Shown here in pieces: positions 44,649 to 57,580 of a DNA stretch of 64,000 bases. Source of the stretch: Manis javanica (taxonomy: Eukaryota; Chordata; Mammalia; Pholidota; Manidae); NCBI RefSeq assembly GCF_040802235.1, contig NC_133162.1:2559501-2623500 (forward strand), given 5' to 3'. Within the stretch, counting starts at the first letter, position 1, and the number at the start of each line of letters is the position of its first letter. Below the pieces are notes generated by a model. The model was not told the DNA's origin, made no database searches, and saw nothing but the letters and a program-made list of their open reading frames with translations. The translations under genes were made by a program, and so were the position numbers.

Positions 44649-47600
44649 CTAGAAATGAAAGTAGAAAACAGTAACATGTACATGTATATATAAGAAAAGG
44701 AGAACCTGTTCCAGTCGCAGGCTGCATCTCTAGAGAACCAAAGAAACACCCCCTGGATCAAACGCCTATCCACCGACACACCCAAGCTGAATATTATGCC
44801 ATAAAAAGCTCGCTGTCGGGTCACAAAATCAAAGGTAAAAGGGATTCTAAAACCAACAGATCGCTCAGCACCAGTGAGCACAGCTGTGGGGACAGAGCAA
44901 AAGCAGCAGGGCAGGAACTCTGACGTGGCAGAACGGCGCCAAGGACACCACCAGGCCGTGTGCACGCCCGCGCGAACGCCGCGGACGGGCGCCTGCTGCC
45001 CCCTGGGCAGCCGGCAGGCTTCCCCGCACCTCAGTCCCAGCACTGGCACGGAAATGTCAGGCCAGGATCCACTAGGACACAGTAATTCACGTGTTTTTTG
45101 TACCTATTTTTCAGATTTAAAATTGGGAATACAAGGTTAAAATGTGACTAAAAACAATAAATGAGATTTTCCAGTTTAAGATAAACATTTAATCTGATGT
45201 AAAATTTCAGGTTATTACTAAGCAGCATGAACATCAATCAATAGCGCCACTAAAAGGCACAGGCCTCCTGTCTGGTTAAACCCACAAAGGCGTGACTGTC
45301 CTTCAACGCCCACCGCCCCAGTGTGTCCTGGGAACCCACCCACCCCTCTAACTGGCAGCCTCCTGCTGCAGCAAAGGAGCAGCAGGACGTCCCGAGCACA
45401 GGGCTCAGCAGGCCAGCTGCTCGGAGAAAGGCCGGCCGCCCTGGGGGGAGCGGGGCTCGTGGGCTGACTGGCCACCACAGCAGAGGGCTCGCAGAGCAGA
45501 CGCCTCTGGGGCTGTCTCCTCATCTGTCTATGGAGAACAAGGCTTCCCTCCCGGGCTGCAGGGCAGAGGGCAGGCGGGACTGAGGTGGCGCCCTAAGGCA
45601 GCGCCCAGGCTTGCTGTGGGCTTCTCATCTGTGTGAGCCGCAGTTTGAATGGCAACCTGCTCTAAATATTCTTACTCTCTGAGTACGTATCAATTAGCAG
45701 CTATTCCTCTCAGGACATGAGATTGACTGAGTCACTGAGTTGCTGGGCCTCTCAGTTACTCATCCACCCGCCAGACAAAAGCACGTGATGTTCCTTCCAA
45801 CAGCGGCTGGCCAGAGTGAGCCCGCCTGGAACACACCTGCCGTTCTGGCGGCACAGACAACAGGGGCTGCGTCTAGGGAACCAGGCCCAAAAGGCGACAG
45901 AGCTACAACCATTACCTGCTCAGGAGAACAGGTACCAATATCACACGTTTCCAAATGTGTGAGTCATACAACACCCTGTTACATACTGAGAAGGAAGTTG
46001 CCCACACAGCTCAGCCTTAGAATCACATGAGATTTACTGACTGTACCTTCCCAAGAGTTAGCAGCGGCTAAGGTACCGGCTATAAAACATCCAGACAAGA
46101 TCAGGCTCAGGGGTATTTGGGGTCTGAAGACTGTTTGTGTCTTACAAAAATGAAAAATATATATAAAATAACAAATGCAGATCTATTTTTGTTGTTTCAG
46201 GGCTATTCAAAACTATTGTTAAACCTTTTGTTTTCCTTCGGGAATGGCACTGATTACTACGAAAAATGCCTCACTGGCTTGTGTAAGAAGTGTGATGTCA
46301 AACCCGGATGCTGTAGGAGACAAAACCTGCTTGGCTGAAGGACATCAGCAGCCAGAGGCGCTCGGGCCTGCATGTGCCAGCATCCTGTCCACGGTGCTGA
46401 GCACGTGGCACTGAGCCACCTGGTGCTGGCAGGGCTCGTCCACGTGACCCAAGCAGGGCTTCAACTTCACTTGACAACGTAACTAGGGGCAGTGCTGCTT
46501 ACCACTTGCTCTCCACCTACAAAGCCAGACATTGGACCTCAAAATCCCCCAACAAGCAACGCAAGAGAAGGGTTTCCAGAGTGACCCTGCCGGCCCGCCT
46601 ACCCTGAGATCGCATTGCCCTGCAGACCCTCTCCAGTACCCGCCGCTCTCCTCCAGCAGGGCAGTGCCCAGAGCGCTCACAGCTGCGGCTCCCCGTGGCT
46701 GCGGGCTAGCAGCGAAGACAGCCACGGGGCACACGGGTGCTATCAGGCGCAAGCATGCCCGTCTAAAATTCAGTTGAGTCCTGTTAAAGCAGAGGAGTGA
46801 ACTAGTCATCAAAGGCATACAAGAAACAACGTCCTCTCCACATGTGCTTGCGATCCGACAGAGCTGACCACTTTCTAGCATCTGAGAACCAAAGGGGCAC
46901 TGGGAGCTGGCTGGATGGAATTCTGCGTTTTTCTTTCAGGAAACTGAGATCAGTGACCTCAGGTCTCTGTTGCAGAGCCAGCAGGGCCGGGCTGGCAAGG
47001 GGACTGGGGCTTCTGCCCAGGGACTGGTGCTCTTCACCCCATCGCCAGAGGCACGCGGCTAAGGCAAAACAAAGTGACAGAGAAAACTGTAACTATAGTA
47101 ACATAAACATAAAAGGACAGGAGAGCTGCAGGAGCAAAACATTTCTGGAAGAATCTGTAAATGATTCACAGACTTGTGAATTCAAGAGGGGCCTTGAAAG
47201 ACATAGAAAACAGATGTAAACAAGGGACATACAAGGAGACTCAGAGCAGAGGGGACAGGGCGAAGACAAGCTGCACGGAGGGACATTCTACCGGAGTGAG
47301 CATATGGGAGTAAAAGTCAAATTTGAGCTCAGCCGTTACCAGCTTGGCATCTCCGAATGCCAAGCGACGGTTTTGTCTTTAGCTGGCAGTCCAGCCCCTC
47401 TGGAGCTGAAGGGGACCCAGAGAAGCAGGAGAGGCCCTCTAGGGTGAGGGGAAGGCGGTCTGCTGCAGCCCTGACAGGGACAGCACAGTACTCTGGAATT
47501 AGAAGTGGTGACACTGGCCTAGAAGTGAGCGGACAGAGACCAGAAAAGGCAGGATCAGCAAACCCCCAAGTCTGTCCAGTCTCAAGTCACAATTTTCAAA

Positions 47601-47649
47601 ATGCCAAAATGCTCAGTTCTTTAGGGCACCAGACAGACGCTGACCTTAC
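44649..47649 (-). other. GLRX3: GLRX3 intron, 3.0 kb
   Basis: No young transposon was recognised. The GC-richer patch at 44,930-45,050 and the overlapping frames show nothing identifiable. Confidence 0.7.
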
Positions 47650-47742
47650 CTTAACAATATCCAGGCCTCCGACAAGCTCCCCTCTCACGTACAGCTGAGG
47701 GTATGTTGGCCAATTTGAGTAGGTTTTCAATCCTTGCCGAAC
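47650..47742 (-). CDS. GLRX3: GLRX3 exon (residues 289-319)
   Basis: 31 codons, phase 0 at both ends, from [16 protein letters not shown] to GGLDIVK. It carries the WPTYPQLYV segment with the cis-proline region that contacts glutathione and the GG motif of the second glutaredoxin domain. Acceptor CCGTAG, donor GTAAGG. Confidence 0.98.
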
Positions 47743-47832
47743 CTACGGAAACGACAGGGGCCCTGAAACCATCCCATCAGACCTTAGAGGTTAAAACTAA
47801 GGCGAAGGACAAAACATAAAACAAGAACTTAC
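47743..47832 (-). other. GLRX3: GLRX3 intron, 90 bp
   Basis: It is very short, close to the lower limit for mammalian introns, with GTAAGT donor and TAG acceptor. Its size is well suited to splicing by intron definition. Confidence 0.95.
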
Positions 47833-47872
47833 TTCTTCGTCCTCCAATATATCAAATGTCTCATATTCAACA
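47833..47872 (-). CDS. GLRX3: GLRX3 small exon, 40 bp (residues 275-288)
   Basis: It completes a glycine codon and encodes VEYETFDILEDEE of the second glutaredoxin domain. Acceptor TTTTTGTAG, donor GTAAGT (strong). At 40 bp it is unusually small, and skipping it (40 is not a multiple of 3) would shift the frame. Confidence 0.97.
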
Positions 47873-50417
47873 CTACAAAAAGGAGAAGACATTTTAACAA
47901 TTTTAAACAAAAATTGTAAAACCTAACTGGTGCTTTTAAAAAGTCAAGAAGAGTAAACTATTTTGCTAACAAAATTTACTGTAGAAAATGGATATGACTA
48001 CATCTTAAGTACCACACAGAGTAAGTCATTCTAAAATACAAATTCATCTACATTTTTCTGTACAGTATTGAGATAAATGGGGGTTCAGCAGTCGTTTCCT
48101 TAAAAGGTGAGACAGGAAACATTTAGGCTCTGCGGGCCAATGAATCTCTGCGACAACTGCTCAACCCTGCAGTGCGGCACAGAAGGAGCAGCCAGGCGGA
48201 CATGAGCAGCAGGGCTGCGTCCAGCGACGCTTACCCACGAGAGGAGGCGGCCAGCTCGTGCTGCCCACGCAATCAGGCTCACGGTCACCGTTCACATGGG
48301 CCTGTTGCCAATGATACTGTCACCCCACTTCAAGCCCCCACCCTAGGCTTCGGCTCCTGAGCCTGTGGGAAGCTACTTAGGCAGCGGGAAGGGGCCACAG
48401 ACAGAGGCTGGGGCCCACCAGCAGGATAACCATGCTGCCCGCGAATGCCGCCTCAGGGGGTGTGCTTCCACGAGGAAATGAACCTATTTCAGAACACAAA
48501 TGCTGTTTTCAATACACAAAACCAGTGAAAATGTTGTGCTCCTTGCCATGTACTGACCACCACTTGTGTAAGTGAATGAAGTCACTGCATGGAAACGCAA
48601 CCACACCGACACTCGTGGGGGCCGAACCAGCGTGGACGTGCAACTGAGCCCCCACGGGAGGCTGTGGGTACGTGCAGTCCAAAACTGCCCAAGGAAAAAT
48701 GCCACACATAAAAAACAAATTTCAGTTTCTGTAAAACTGAAACCACTCTCACAGGGAAATCTTGTTTACTTCACAAACAAGTTCCTAAGAACAGGTCCAC
48801 GGTGCAAGAACAGTCAAAAAAATACAACACGGCAGCAAGTACTGAAAGAGGAATGTTTGAACAGAGCAAAAAAAGACTTAAAAAAAAGATCCACTCTAAG
48901 TCTCCCTTCAAGTTGAACCAAAGGAGGTGATCTCCTGACCTGAACAGGATGAACACGAGTTGGAGCACAACTGTCAGGGACCTAAGCCTGTCAGGCCCAA
49001 GAACGTGCAGCACACAGAGTGGTGAGACACAACACATGTCCTGAGGGTCTCTCTGTAATGGGGTCTTTCGCACCTCTGCATTCCCGGGACTCAGCCCTGC
49101 AAAGCATGTGCACTCTGGCTAGTACAGGAAAAGTGAAAAGTAGAGGAACAGGGAAGGGCAGGCGCTCCCCATGTGCTGGTAACTCAGGAGTAAGACCATG
49201 AAAAGGCAGCAAAAAAGCCTCAGAGCACCCGTGGCCTTGCCCGCTGCAGAGCTGACCAGGGTTAGCAGGTCCGGAGCTGGGCAGGCATTATCCTCCAGAG
49301 AAGATGGGATAACTGGTACTTCCAAATCCAAACAGGATTCGAGACAGAGCGCGGAAAGCTAGGGAAAATTTCCACAGAGCACGAGCCGAGATGTGCCAGG
49401 TGCTGTCCGGCCCGGCCTCCAGACCTCACAGAGGCCTGCCCAGAGGGGACCGCAGCCACCAGGGACAGGTGGCTGGGGCGCTCCCGTTGGGCTGTGGCAG
49501 GAGGAAGATGGAGCAAAGGAGCCATAAAAACGACCACCACACTCAGCCAGACTCTCCTACGCCCGTGGGCACCATGAGGAAGGAGCGGGCTGGAGGCCGC
49601 AGGCCCACACCCCCACAAGACGGGCCTCTGTGCGGCATCACAGTCATTTAAAGAGGTCAGCCCTTTTCCTTTTCATGCCCCTGAAGTCGCATTTAACCTG
49701 TGCTGCTCAACTGACTACTTTCAACCCTGCCCGACAATGTCTAAATATTGCAAAGGTTACTATCCCTGGAACTTCGGCGAATCAGCTAATCTACCTAAAG
49801 CTAACATAAGTATGAAGAATGCTTATATTAAAGAGAAGCAACTGTGAAATAAGAAATGAGGAGAAGTAAGCAGAAACATCTGACAAACCCTGTAGAACAC
49901 ATGCTAAGTTTCTCCAGAAAAGCAGTTTGTGCTTAAGCACAAAAATCGACCAGGATTTCCTTACCTGGCAGCTTCATCACTGTGCAGATTACAGCGTGAG
50001 CCCTGCAACTTAGCCCTGCCAGCCCCCAACCCTGCCGACTTCTCAGCTCCGAAAAAAGGGCCACACCGCGTGCTCTGCGCACTGCTGAGAAACCAGAGTA
50101 TTTCCTAGCAAATACTAAAAACTTGGACACCCTTTCACCATAAGGTCCCTGTGTGGTGGAGCTGTCAGCAATGCTCCTCTGGGACTGAAAAGCCGGAAGC
50201 CACGGCCGTGGAAGCTCCCTTATGTCACCAACAGGCTGAACTGGCCATTAGCTTCTGTTGTGGTCAAAGTTAAAACACTCACAAAACAGCGCAGCAAAAA
50301 TTGGTAAATAGATAAAATACATGACTAGTTAGAGACTTAACAACTGAGAAGCATCAGTGGCAAAACTCAGATGTTAAAATTTCTTAAATACACTGCTTTG
50401 AAAACAAGATTACATAC
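47873..50417 (-). other. GLRX3: GLRX3 intron, 2.5 kb
   Basis: No named repeat or embedded gene was recognised. Short frames on either strand are without domains. Confidence 0.7.
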
Positions 50418-50470
50418 CCAGTACTATTTAGTATTTCCAGAATTTGCTTGCTGAATCCACATTTTGCTTC
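50418..50470 (-). CDS. GLRX3: GLRX3 exon with second CGFS motif (residues 258-274)
   Basis: It encodes EAKCGFSKQILEILNSTG (last codon split). The CGFS cysteine corresponds to human C261, a [2Fe-2S]/glutathione ligand of the second glutaredoxin domain. Acceptor AAATTCAG, donor GTATGT. Confidence 0.98.
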
Positions 50471-52171
50471 CTGAATTTAGAAAAAGAGAAGTTTAAGGTA
50501 GGTGACATTTTCTGCACAGTTCCATCTACTGCTCGGTCAGCAGGCCCAGCGCCTGTAAACAGCGCGGCGGCGAAGAGGAGCCTCCCGCACCCGGTGCCTC
50601 TGCCCATCAGAGCGTCAGGGCAGGTGAGCTGTCGGGAGGCCACTGCCACCCTCCGCCCCGCCAAGCACTGACCGTCCAGACATTATCCAGACACTCGGCC
50701 CAGACCGACTTCAGTGTGCAGCTGCTGGGGCCAGTTTGTTCTGGTATCTTAGAGTCTCTGTGGGCACCAGTTCACCAGTTCAAGACTCTGGTTGCTTCTC
50801 TACTTCACTCGGACTGGCGATCTCAACGCATTCAACCTTTTCGCAATGAACTGGACCACCACCTTCCTGTTCCCAACTGGACTTGTACCCCCACTGGTAC
50901 ATTTACCTTTACATCAGAGTGCCAAACTTTTCTGAGGTTGGAGAAGCTACACTTTCCCTCATGGTATGAGAACCCAAATCCTGGCAATCCCATAGACAAC
51001 ACTTCGCACCACCTCAACTTCTCAGTAGCACTAACAATTCTGTTCCCCAGATGTACGGATACTTCCTGGGCTTCCAGAAAAAAAAATTAAGAATAAAAAT
51101 CTGTTTTAAACAATCACCAAGAACTAAAAAGATGACTTTTTCCCTCCTGGGAATTATTAACTTCCTCTATTTTGTTTCAGTAAATAGTGAGCCAGTCACA
51201 GAACCTCAGTCCTAATCTAGTGATTCCAACATGAAAAGCCCTTTTTACCTTTCCCTAGTTATTATTTTCATTGTATCAGTAACATTAGTTATGCTAACTA
51301 ACTGGTTTCATTACCTTAGTTATTTCACACCAGTTACTGCAACCTCATTCCCAAAATGTCCCTGAGAGGCATTATAAGGCCCCCCACAAAAGGCGGGAAG
51401 TGACAGTCCTGAATGCAGCTCAGCACGAGCGCCCGTGCTCTGGTGGCCCAGGGGCAGGCGGAACCTGACCGCAGCACCTTTGCCCTGCCGCCCTCCCCTC
51501 TGCTTTGGTCTCCTCATCCCCGGGACCAGCCAGACTGCCCAGCCTTTCTCACCTCAACAACTGCTTGAGAATAAAGTCAGATAACAGAGGCTGGGTTTTG
51601 GAGATCACCACTCTAGTCCAATGGCAAAGGATAGTTAGTTTAGTTCAAACTCTTAAACCTGATAGTCAGAATGATGCACATCAATATGCACTGTCATCAG
51701 AAAAGCCGCCACCGCCGCCCACCACGGGGGAGAACTGCAAACTGTTTCCCGCTTTCATCAGAGCACACTGGGCTTGCCTCTCCACTGCTGCCCTGGAAGG
51801 GATGAGGGGGAGCTGCAAATCCAAGAAGCGTGAGCTCCCCTGCACCCGGGGTGCAGGGACCAGAGGCACAGGCTACGGAAGTCAGCAAACTCAGGTGGTG
51901 ACGGGACAGCGAAGCGTTAACGGTGCCGCCCACTCAGCTAGCAAAGTTTGGCAGCAGAAAGAAAGGCACCCACTGAGACGCTGATGATAAAGTCAGGCAA
52001 AATGGAGATTACCCTGTTTGATCTCCACAAGCACCAATTAAGGCAGGGATAACTTCCTGATACCACTACAGCTTCATCAGCTAGAGCTAGGAGAAAAGAT
52101 GTAAGTGTCCCCTTGTCGCAGATGTTAGCATCAAAAGAAACTGCAAATAAGCCCATTTTTGAGTCCTTTAC
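50471..52171 (-). other. GLRX3: GLRX3 intron, 1.7 kb, holding a possible ERV remnant
   Basis: It contains the plus-strand frames at 50,716-51,365 described separately, antisense to GLRX3. Confidence 0.8.
50716..51365 (+). pseudogene. Unclassified frame cluster, possibly an ERV envelope-like remnant
   Basis: Three plus-strand frames follow each other. The first (50,716-51,090, 124 codons) includes cysteines and an NWTC glycosylation-type site. The second is a 27-codon frame from about 51,132 whose start looks like a signal peptide (MTFSLLGIINFLYF). The third is a 44-codon frame at 51,231-51,365 with a membrane-spanning segment (LSLVIIFIVSVTLVML). AT-rich non-GC-driven openness and hydrophobic segments are suggestive, but I recognise no family, LTR or conserved retroviral motif. 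It could be unique intronic sequence open by chance. It lies antisense in a GLRX3 intron. Confidence 0.25.
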
Positions 52172-52229
52172 CTGTTTGCTTCCTTTCATAAAGAGCATCA
52201 CAGAAGCTTTATTTGTCAGTACTTTGAGC
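52172..52229 (-). CDS. GLRX3: GLRX3 exon (residues 239-257)
   Basis: It completes an arginine codon and encodes LKVLTNKASVMLFMKGSKQ, the first strand of the second glutaredoxin domain with the MLFMKG segment. Human has N where this has S. Acceptor CTCTTTAG, donor GTAAAG. Confidence 0.98.
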
Positions 52230-53302
52230 CTAAAGAGAGAAAATTGATATATAAGATGGCTCAGCTCAATTATTAAACACCACTTTTGCTCTGCCTCATG
52301 AGAAACATGCCTATTTGGGGGAGCAGGATGACAGTTCTCAGCTCTGAGTGGTATTAAACAAGCAAATGCATAGATACCTTCCTTTATTTCATTCTCTCCC
52401 TAAGCCACTGTAAAACACAACATGGCTTTTTAAGGCAACCAGTGTTCCTTCAAGTTGCAACTGAAGCCTGTCAACTCACAGTACTAAAAACAATAACTAC
52501 CAATCCAGGAAGGAATTGGCCCATTTGGGCTCTATATATGAGCCCATTCAAAATGTCCAAAACTAGACCATGTATTTTCCCTTTTGCGTCATGAGGCCAC
52601 GCACGGCTTGAAGCCTGTATCCCCAAGGCCATACCTGGAGGGGAAGTGTGAAGTGCTGGGACTCAACAAGCACCGGCTGCTAAAATCAGATGCTCCCATC
52701 TTTACTCGGTGTTTCACATTTTACAATCTTCCGAACCTGCTCTAACTTGCTGGCAGGAATGGGAACCATCCACACAGAGCCCACAGCTCAGTCACAAACC
52801 TCAGGAACCATGGGCATCAGCACAGTGACCTGCTGCTACTGGAACCTTTGAGCCCCAAGGTGGCCATGTCACCGTGGCCTGGAACATTCACAGATTGACA
52901 GCTCCACGGAATGAAGTTAACACAAGTGAAACATACAAGTCATGCTCCAAGCTGTGTCATGTACACTCTCAACAGAGTACGATTAGCTAATTCCCAGACA
53001 AACCACCAGAAATCAGGAACATGTTGCTCATCACTCACCTAGTACCCCAACAACCTGGATCCAGGGGGCCAAAACAGAGAAGCCATGGAGCCCAGGAACT
53101 GGGGCTCCTGCACTTTGCTTACCAGGAGCCCTTTAAGTGATTACTCAAAATACAGTGAATTTTACTCTCTCTATTAATTCTAGCCAGTTATCTTCTGGTG
53201 TCTGAAACCATAGGCGACAGACATGCAGCACATTAGGGAAAGAGAGAAGCAGTATGACTGACACGGGGACACACACAACAGGAGGCACATTCAACAGGAA
53301 GA

Positions 53303-53335
<33 letters not shown>

Positions 53336-53913
53336 AGGCCAGCACAAGCACGAGGAAGCACCACAGCCTTCTGAGGCCACACAGCCTCCACAAGCTGCCC
53401 AGGTCACACAGCTCAGAATGCACCCAGGAGGGCAGGGTCACCAAGGGGCCAGAGCACCACCTTCTCATCAAAAAGGCAGGAAAGGGTACAAATCATCTGA
53501 GACAACGTGGCACTTAAAAAGCAGTATGACATATCTATTTATTTAAGAGGATTACTTTATTAATCAAGGACAGATAAATGAGATACTATTAAACACTTTT
53601 TAGAAATTCTCAAAATGTTCAATGGCAAGAAAATCACAAAAGGAACCTTTACCTTACAAACTCAAGCCCCAACTATGAATGACTGATATGCTGACATATT
53701 TCAAAGTAAATTCCTTTTTAAATGCTATTTTAATTCATATGTGTTACAATAAAGGTCCCTTTAAGTCTCCTAAACAGGCCAAAGTCAAATTATGACCTTG
53801 GCATAAAAAAAAAAAACCTGGATTCTATAAACAGAGAATGCAAACACTTGATAATTTAAAAATATTTTTTAAATTATAAATGGTAAACTACTTACAGGTT
53901 TAAAAACACTTAC
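52230..53913 (-). other. GLRX3: GLRX3 intron, 1.7 kb
   Basis: It contains an (ACAG)8 microsatellite at 53,303-53,334 and otherwise nothing recognised. Confidence 0.75.
53303..53334 (+). repeat. (ACAG)8 microsatellite
   Basis: Eight perfect tetranucleotide units in a GLRX3 intron, likely length-variable between individuals. Confidence 0.95.
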
Positions 53914-53975
53914 CTTTCCTCTAATTTGGGAGCTTTGGGGCAAATTGTATCTAGTTCTTCAGATGCTTCTAGTTC
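53914..53975 (-). CDS. GLRX3: GLRX3 exon (residues 218-238), inter-domain linker
   Basis: It encodes [20 protein letters not shown] plus two bases of an arginine codon. It forms the end of the first glutaredoxin domain and the acidic linker to the second. Acceptor CCTAG-type tract ending TTCAG, donor GTAAGT (strong). It is identical to human over the residues I recall. Confidence 0.98.
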
Positions 53976-54211
53976 CTGAAATACACACATTAGGTCTAAG
54001 AAAACATTCATGGCCACATGAATCTCCTCGGTCATACCATGACACAGAACATTAGTCAGCCATCCCATCAGAAATATTCTGTATTATTCCAAGTGCCTAT
54101 TTGCAAATATAGAGATTCTTTAGAAATTTATACTTAAGATTTATTACAGCACTTATAAAAGTATGCTGTAAATGCAAATTTTTTACAAAGGACAGACTTC
54201 TCAATGCTAAC
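53976..54211 (-). other. GLRX3: GLRX3 intron, 236 bp
   Basis: A short intron with donor GTTAGC, the weakest donor in the visible gene. No repeat was recognised. Confidence 0.9.
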
Positions 54212-54384
54212 CTTAATTATGTCGAGTCCTCCTATGAGCTCTCCAGAAACGTAGAGCTGGGGATAGGTGGGCCAATTGGAATAGGTTTTGAGGCCCTGAC
54301 GAACTTCTTCATCTGAGAAGATATCAAAACTGCTAAACTGAATATTATGTTTATTAAGAATTTCCACCATCTGCTTGCTGAAAC
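54212..54384 (-). CDS. GLRX3: GLRX3 exon, first glutaredoxin domain (residues 160-217)
   Basis: It completes the glycine of the first CGFS motif and continues [13 protein letters not shown] to GGLDIIK. It includes [16 protein letters not shown] with the cis-proline and glutathione-binding elements. Its phase-0 3' end falls after GGLDIIK, the same place as the intron after GGLDIVK in the second domain. Acceptor TTTACGCAG, donor GTTAGC. Confidence 0.98.
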
Positions 54385-57300
54385 CTGCGTAAAGGAAAAG
54401 AAAATACAGAGCTTAGCTTCTCTCAAACACACACATGACTTTAAATTAATCCAGACTACTTATTATCTACTGAACATAGATGTCCGCCTCTCTTTCACCA
54501 GCAATCTGTTAGCATGGTTGCATATTATGGAACAAGAAAACTAATTCCAAGAACCCTTTACCTGACCTTGAACAGCACCACATGCTCAGGTAGGGCTTAT
54601 CTTTTAACACACTTACGGAGTAAGAAAAACATTTGTGTATTTATCCAAGTTCCTCTTCAATATTAGGTTTATTTTCTGTTATAGGAGAAAGAATGCTGGC
54701 CAAAACACCCCAACACCTGCTCCATCCACCAAAGGCATACACAGTCAGCCCTGGACAGCCACCTCCTCTCCCGGTACTCCCCCATCCATCGGCGGCCGGA
54801 CACCTGGGACAGCCCCTCCCAGCGCTGCTGGTCTTTGCCTCCATGAGAACCAATGCCAGGTAGAAGAAAACACTCTACGACAGGAATGTTTAACTACTAC
54901 TTGACCCTCCTGGGAACCCAATTATGTTTGGTTTCTGTTCCCCTTTTTACTACTTCCTGTGTATCCACTTCAGTAGTTCTCAATCTTTACCATTTCTAAA
55001 TAGAATCCATTAAAAACAGGGAAGGAATGTGTTCTCTTTTAGGCTAAAATGGATATAGCACATTGAATCCAGAGCCATCTTCTCTGTTGTATATGAACTG
55101 TTAATAGGTTGAGTGTTGTTTCTCATCTGGTGGTGTAACTTGACAGTCTCTTTTTTAAAACTATTTACATTCCCCAAAGTATGTAATGTGATTTTTTTTT
55201 TTACTGCACTGTAGTGACAATCTTATGTTCCATGATTTTATTACACTTTTGTGACACATTTTAGCCCTATACTTTTTTGACATCATTTTCTTATTATGAC
55301 ATTAGTACTAAAGAATGTGAGTGTGAATATCAGTCTTTTATAAATAAATCTATCACTCTTGTCTGGAAAGAGGGTATTTTTCTTTCCATAAGCTAATCCT
55401 TCCCGATTGTTTTCCAATACTTTGCAGCACTCTGCTCCTTCACACTCCATCATTCTTCTTTTCAAACACAGTTGTAATTCACTGGGAAACAACCTGTTCT
55501 TCAGATTCAATATTCCTGTAAGATTTAACAGCATCTGCAATTATTTCTAAATAAAACTGAGTCCTAAAATTCAGTAAAAGATTAACTGCAGGAAAAGGCT
55601 TCATCTGATGTCATGCAAAAGCACGTGTACTATTAAAACACGGATCTATTACTGAGCTCGGAACACTTCCCAGAACTGCAGTTCATTGAGATGAAGCACC
55701 GGCATTTATTTGTACAGCATGTAAGTCGCCTTTCCTACAACTGAAGTGTTAAGTTCATGTACAGCCTGAAGTAAAACACTGATTCTGAAATTTTCTCATT
55801 CATAGGGGAGTTCATTAGTAAACAGCTAAGGGCTGATTGCTGACGGTTATTCTGTCACCAATATATTAACTCATTTCTACTGTAACAGGCTGAGGAAAAA
55901 GCTTTATTTTAGCTTTAGGCAATTACATGCAGACTAGAAAGATTGATTGGTAGTGTTTCATTTTTAAGGGTTAAAGTGGCAGACTGGAAATGTCATGCTT
56001 AAGGATAAAATAGTGAGGCGGCTTTATTCTTAACAAAGTATTCACACTTCTTTTTTGTAAGAAAAATACATGAATGTAATAAAAATATTTAAAAGTAGAA
56101 AAGCCATGTTTAAGTGCCAAAGAAACACAATTTCTATCCACAGTCATTTCTTCCCATGACAGAAAATGTGAATAAGCCAATCTGCCAGATTTCATCACTA
56201 TGTCTAACAACAAAACCCTAAAGAACACTTGTGAACCCACAATGTTTCTGTGTCTGATTTAACCCAGGTAGATGACTCTCACCACAGGAGAAATTTCAGT
56301 ACAGTGGTTCAAATACCTTACACTCTGCTACAAGCTTTGCTAACCGAAAGGGATACAGGAATTCCCAAATAACTCAATTAACCTGCATATTCAAGGGTTT
56401 TACATTCTATTTAAAAAGATGTACATGTCAGTGTTCTTGAAACTCTTCCTTGAACAGGGCAGCCCTTCTTTTCCTGTCCTCCTGAGGACAGACTGAGGAT
56501 AGCCTGATTCTTGGATGACAGAGGCCCGATCAACACATCAGGCTCATAAGGGGCCACCCGAGTCTGCTGGCAGAGTCCGAAAGCAAAGGGTAAGATGAAA
56601 GAGATGTGAAATGTGCAAGGGCTGGGACGAGTCCAAGCTCCAGGGCACACCCTGAAATGGTTTTTCAAGGTTCCTTGATATGAAATTTAAATGTTACTCA
56701 TTCATGTTTTTCTGATTAACTAAAAGCAAGGTGGGGACCAGTTACTCGAAAATCAAATGTAGCTCTACTCCACAACGGGAACCCCGTGGGCACAATGGCT
56801 GCCCCTGGCAATACTGTTTTCAAAGAGGACCCTGTGCTGAGCATGTACATACCAGTCACTCAAGCTCAGGGGCACCGTGGCCATGGATTTCATAAGGGAG
56901 GCTTTGCCTGCACCTCATCTCTAATGCGCCAGCAGGAGAGTGAAAACACTTGTCCCCTAAACAGGCTCAGAAAGGAAGAAGGTGGAAGTCATGTATGTTC
57001 CTACGAGGAGAAAGTTTAAAGACGGCGAAGACGGTCTGTGTGGCTGTGCACACAGGAAGCCAAACAGCCCGAGCACAGTCAACGCAAAAAACGGCTGGGC
57101 AGTCCCAATGAGAATACCTCCAGTCAATCCTTGAGTAGATATTTTATCAAAGAATTCCAACAATCTAAAAGGAGCTATTTACTGTATGAGGTAGAAAGAC
57201 ATGTTGTGACAGAAACCAAAATATCAGGGATCAGAAATCCTATTAAAAATATAGTTTTATTTTAAAGCTACTTTTCTATTCTAACGTGTTATTTGTATAG

Positions 57301-57477
57301 TCTTCTAAATGCCACACAGCTTATATAAAAATGGTTAAAAATACCTCATAAATTCAGTCTAAAGAATGAAAGGTAAGCAGAAAAATTATGTCTAAGTGTA
57401 ATTCTAATTTATTTGAATAATCATACATCTGATTTGATAACAATCTCCAAGATTGCCTCCAACCCCTGACACCACCA

Positions 57478-57580
57478 GGGAAGAACTGAGGCTCTGGGAG
57501 GGTAACTGGCTTGTACCTTAAGCTTCCGAGGCGTGTGGCACGGGGGCGGAGCTGGGACTGAGCTGGCCCGGCGTGGCGGG
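57478..57580 (-). mobile_element. MIR SINE fragment
   Basis: 'actgaggctctgggagggta', then 'actggcttgt', then 'ggggcggagctgggactgag' is the reverse complement of the MIR core. It is an old insertion in a GLRX3 intron. Confidence 0.65.

Noticed and set aside
53303..53334. Tandem ACAG units as a CRISPR-like array
   Set aside because: Units are 4 bp with no spacers, so it is a plain microsatellite.
54134..54370. Minus-strand frame running past the GLRX3 exon end at 54,212
   Set aside because: The last 20-odd residues are intron read-through past the GT donor, so only 54,212-54,384 is taken as exon.
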